Below, one piece after another: positions 34,508-34,545 of a stretch of DNA of 34,545 nucleotides. The stretch covers positions 1-34,545 of the forward strand of contig NZ_MJEJ02000013.1 of NCBI RefSeq assembly GCF_002095435.2, read 5' to 3'. This DNA comes from Williamsia sp. 1138 (lineage in GTDB: Bacteria > Actinomycetota > Actinomycetes > Mycobacteriales > Mycobacteriaceae). The first letter of the stretch is position 1. Each line of letters opens with the position of its first letter. Below the pieces are notes generated by a model. It saw only the letters and a list, made by a program, of their open reading frames with translations. It had not been told where the DNA came from and did no database searches. A program made the translations under genes and the position numbers.

Positions 34508-34545
34508 TAGCGGGGACAGGATTTGAACCTGCGACCTCTGGGTTA
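34508..34545 (-). tRNA. Initiator tRNA-Met, copy 2 (3' half only, cut by window edge)
   Basis: The visible 38 bases are identical to the 3' half of copy 1 (33675-33712). The first half, including most of the anticodon, is outside the window. Confidence 0.85.

Overview
The window reads as chromosomal DNA of a high-GC, mycolic-acid-type actinobacterium (order Mycobacteriales, Gordonia/Rhodococcus-like). The signs are a mycobacterial-type tmRNA whose tag reads ADKNQRDYALAA, the prfB-mscS-(proline-rich protein)-ftsE-ftsX-smpB gene order known from Mycobacterium, FadE24/FadE23-type acyl-CoA dehydrogenases, an Rpf, antigen-85-like esterases, and GTG/TTG starts. Genus is an inference.

Layout. 1-1170: an IS3-family element cut by the left edge. 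1173-2137: tRNA-Ala(GGC) with its terminator, behind a membrane-anchored DsbA-like protein. 2272-8207: VIT-family transporter, phosphoglucomutase (minus strand), and a plus-strand run of three alpha/beta hydrolases (secreted lipase, small hydrolase overlapping it, membrane-anchored esterase). 8208-16405: a long minus-strand block with aldo/keto reductase, tmRNA, two 21-bp minisatellite arrays, a secreted esterase, smpB, ftsX, ftsE, a proline/threonine-rich membrane protein, mscS, prfB and a small membrane protein. It groups the trans-translation pair (tmRNA + SmpB), release factor 2 and the FtsEX division ABC system. 16484-17949: hisN and a UlaG-like metallo-hydrolase. 18038-18900: a GYF/TM2 protein and a DUF2752 protein on the minus strand. 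19185-21823: fadE24-fadE23 behind a promoter overlapped by two palindromes. 22231-24389: rpf, then a TetR regulator (probably leaderless) and a glycosyltransferase. 24420-27361 (minus): CaiB/BaiF CoA-transferase, acidic DUF5709 protein, and an Amt transporter with Glu in place of the first pore His. 27585-29810: double-TerD protein and a holin-X/DUF3618/DUF4235 operon.

30334-33319 is the accessory part. A signal peptide, a proline-rich region and a C-terminal domain resembling the ends of CdiA-type polymorphic toxins are spread over several frames. The toxin domain is split by a complete IS256-family element (31081-32460) that has 26-bp terminal inverted repeats and a clear 8-bp target duplication (TGACCGGA). 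Removing the element and one duplication copy joins the toxin end in frame to a stop 3 bp before a small gene, followed by a paralogous second small gene. Both look like immunity genes and both remain open. This is a decayed toxin locus with two retained candidate immunity genes.

33332-34545: an orphan coding fragment, an initiator tRNA-Met with strong terminator, a small lipoprotein gene, and the start of a second nearly identical terminator/initiator-tRNA copy that runs off the right edge (833-bp repeat spacing).
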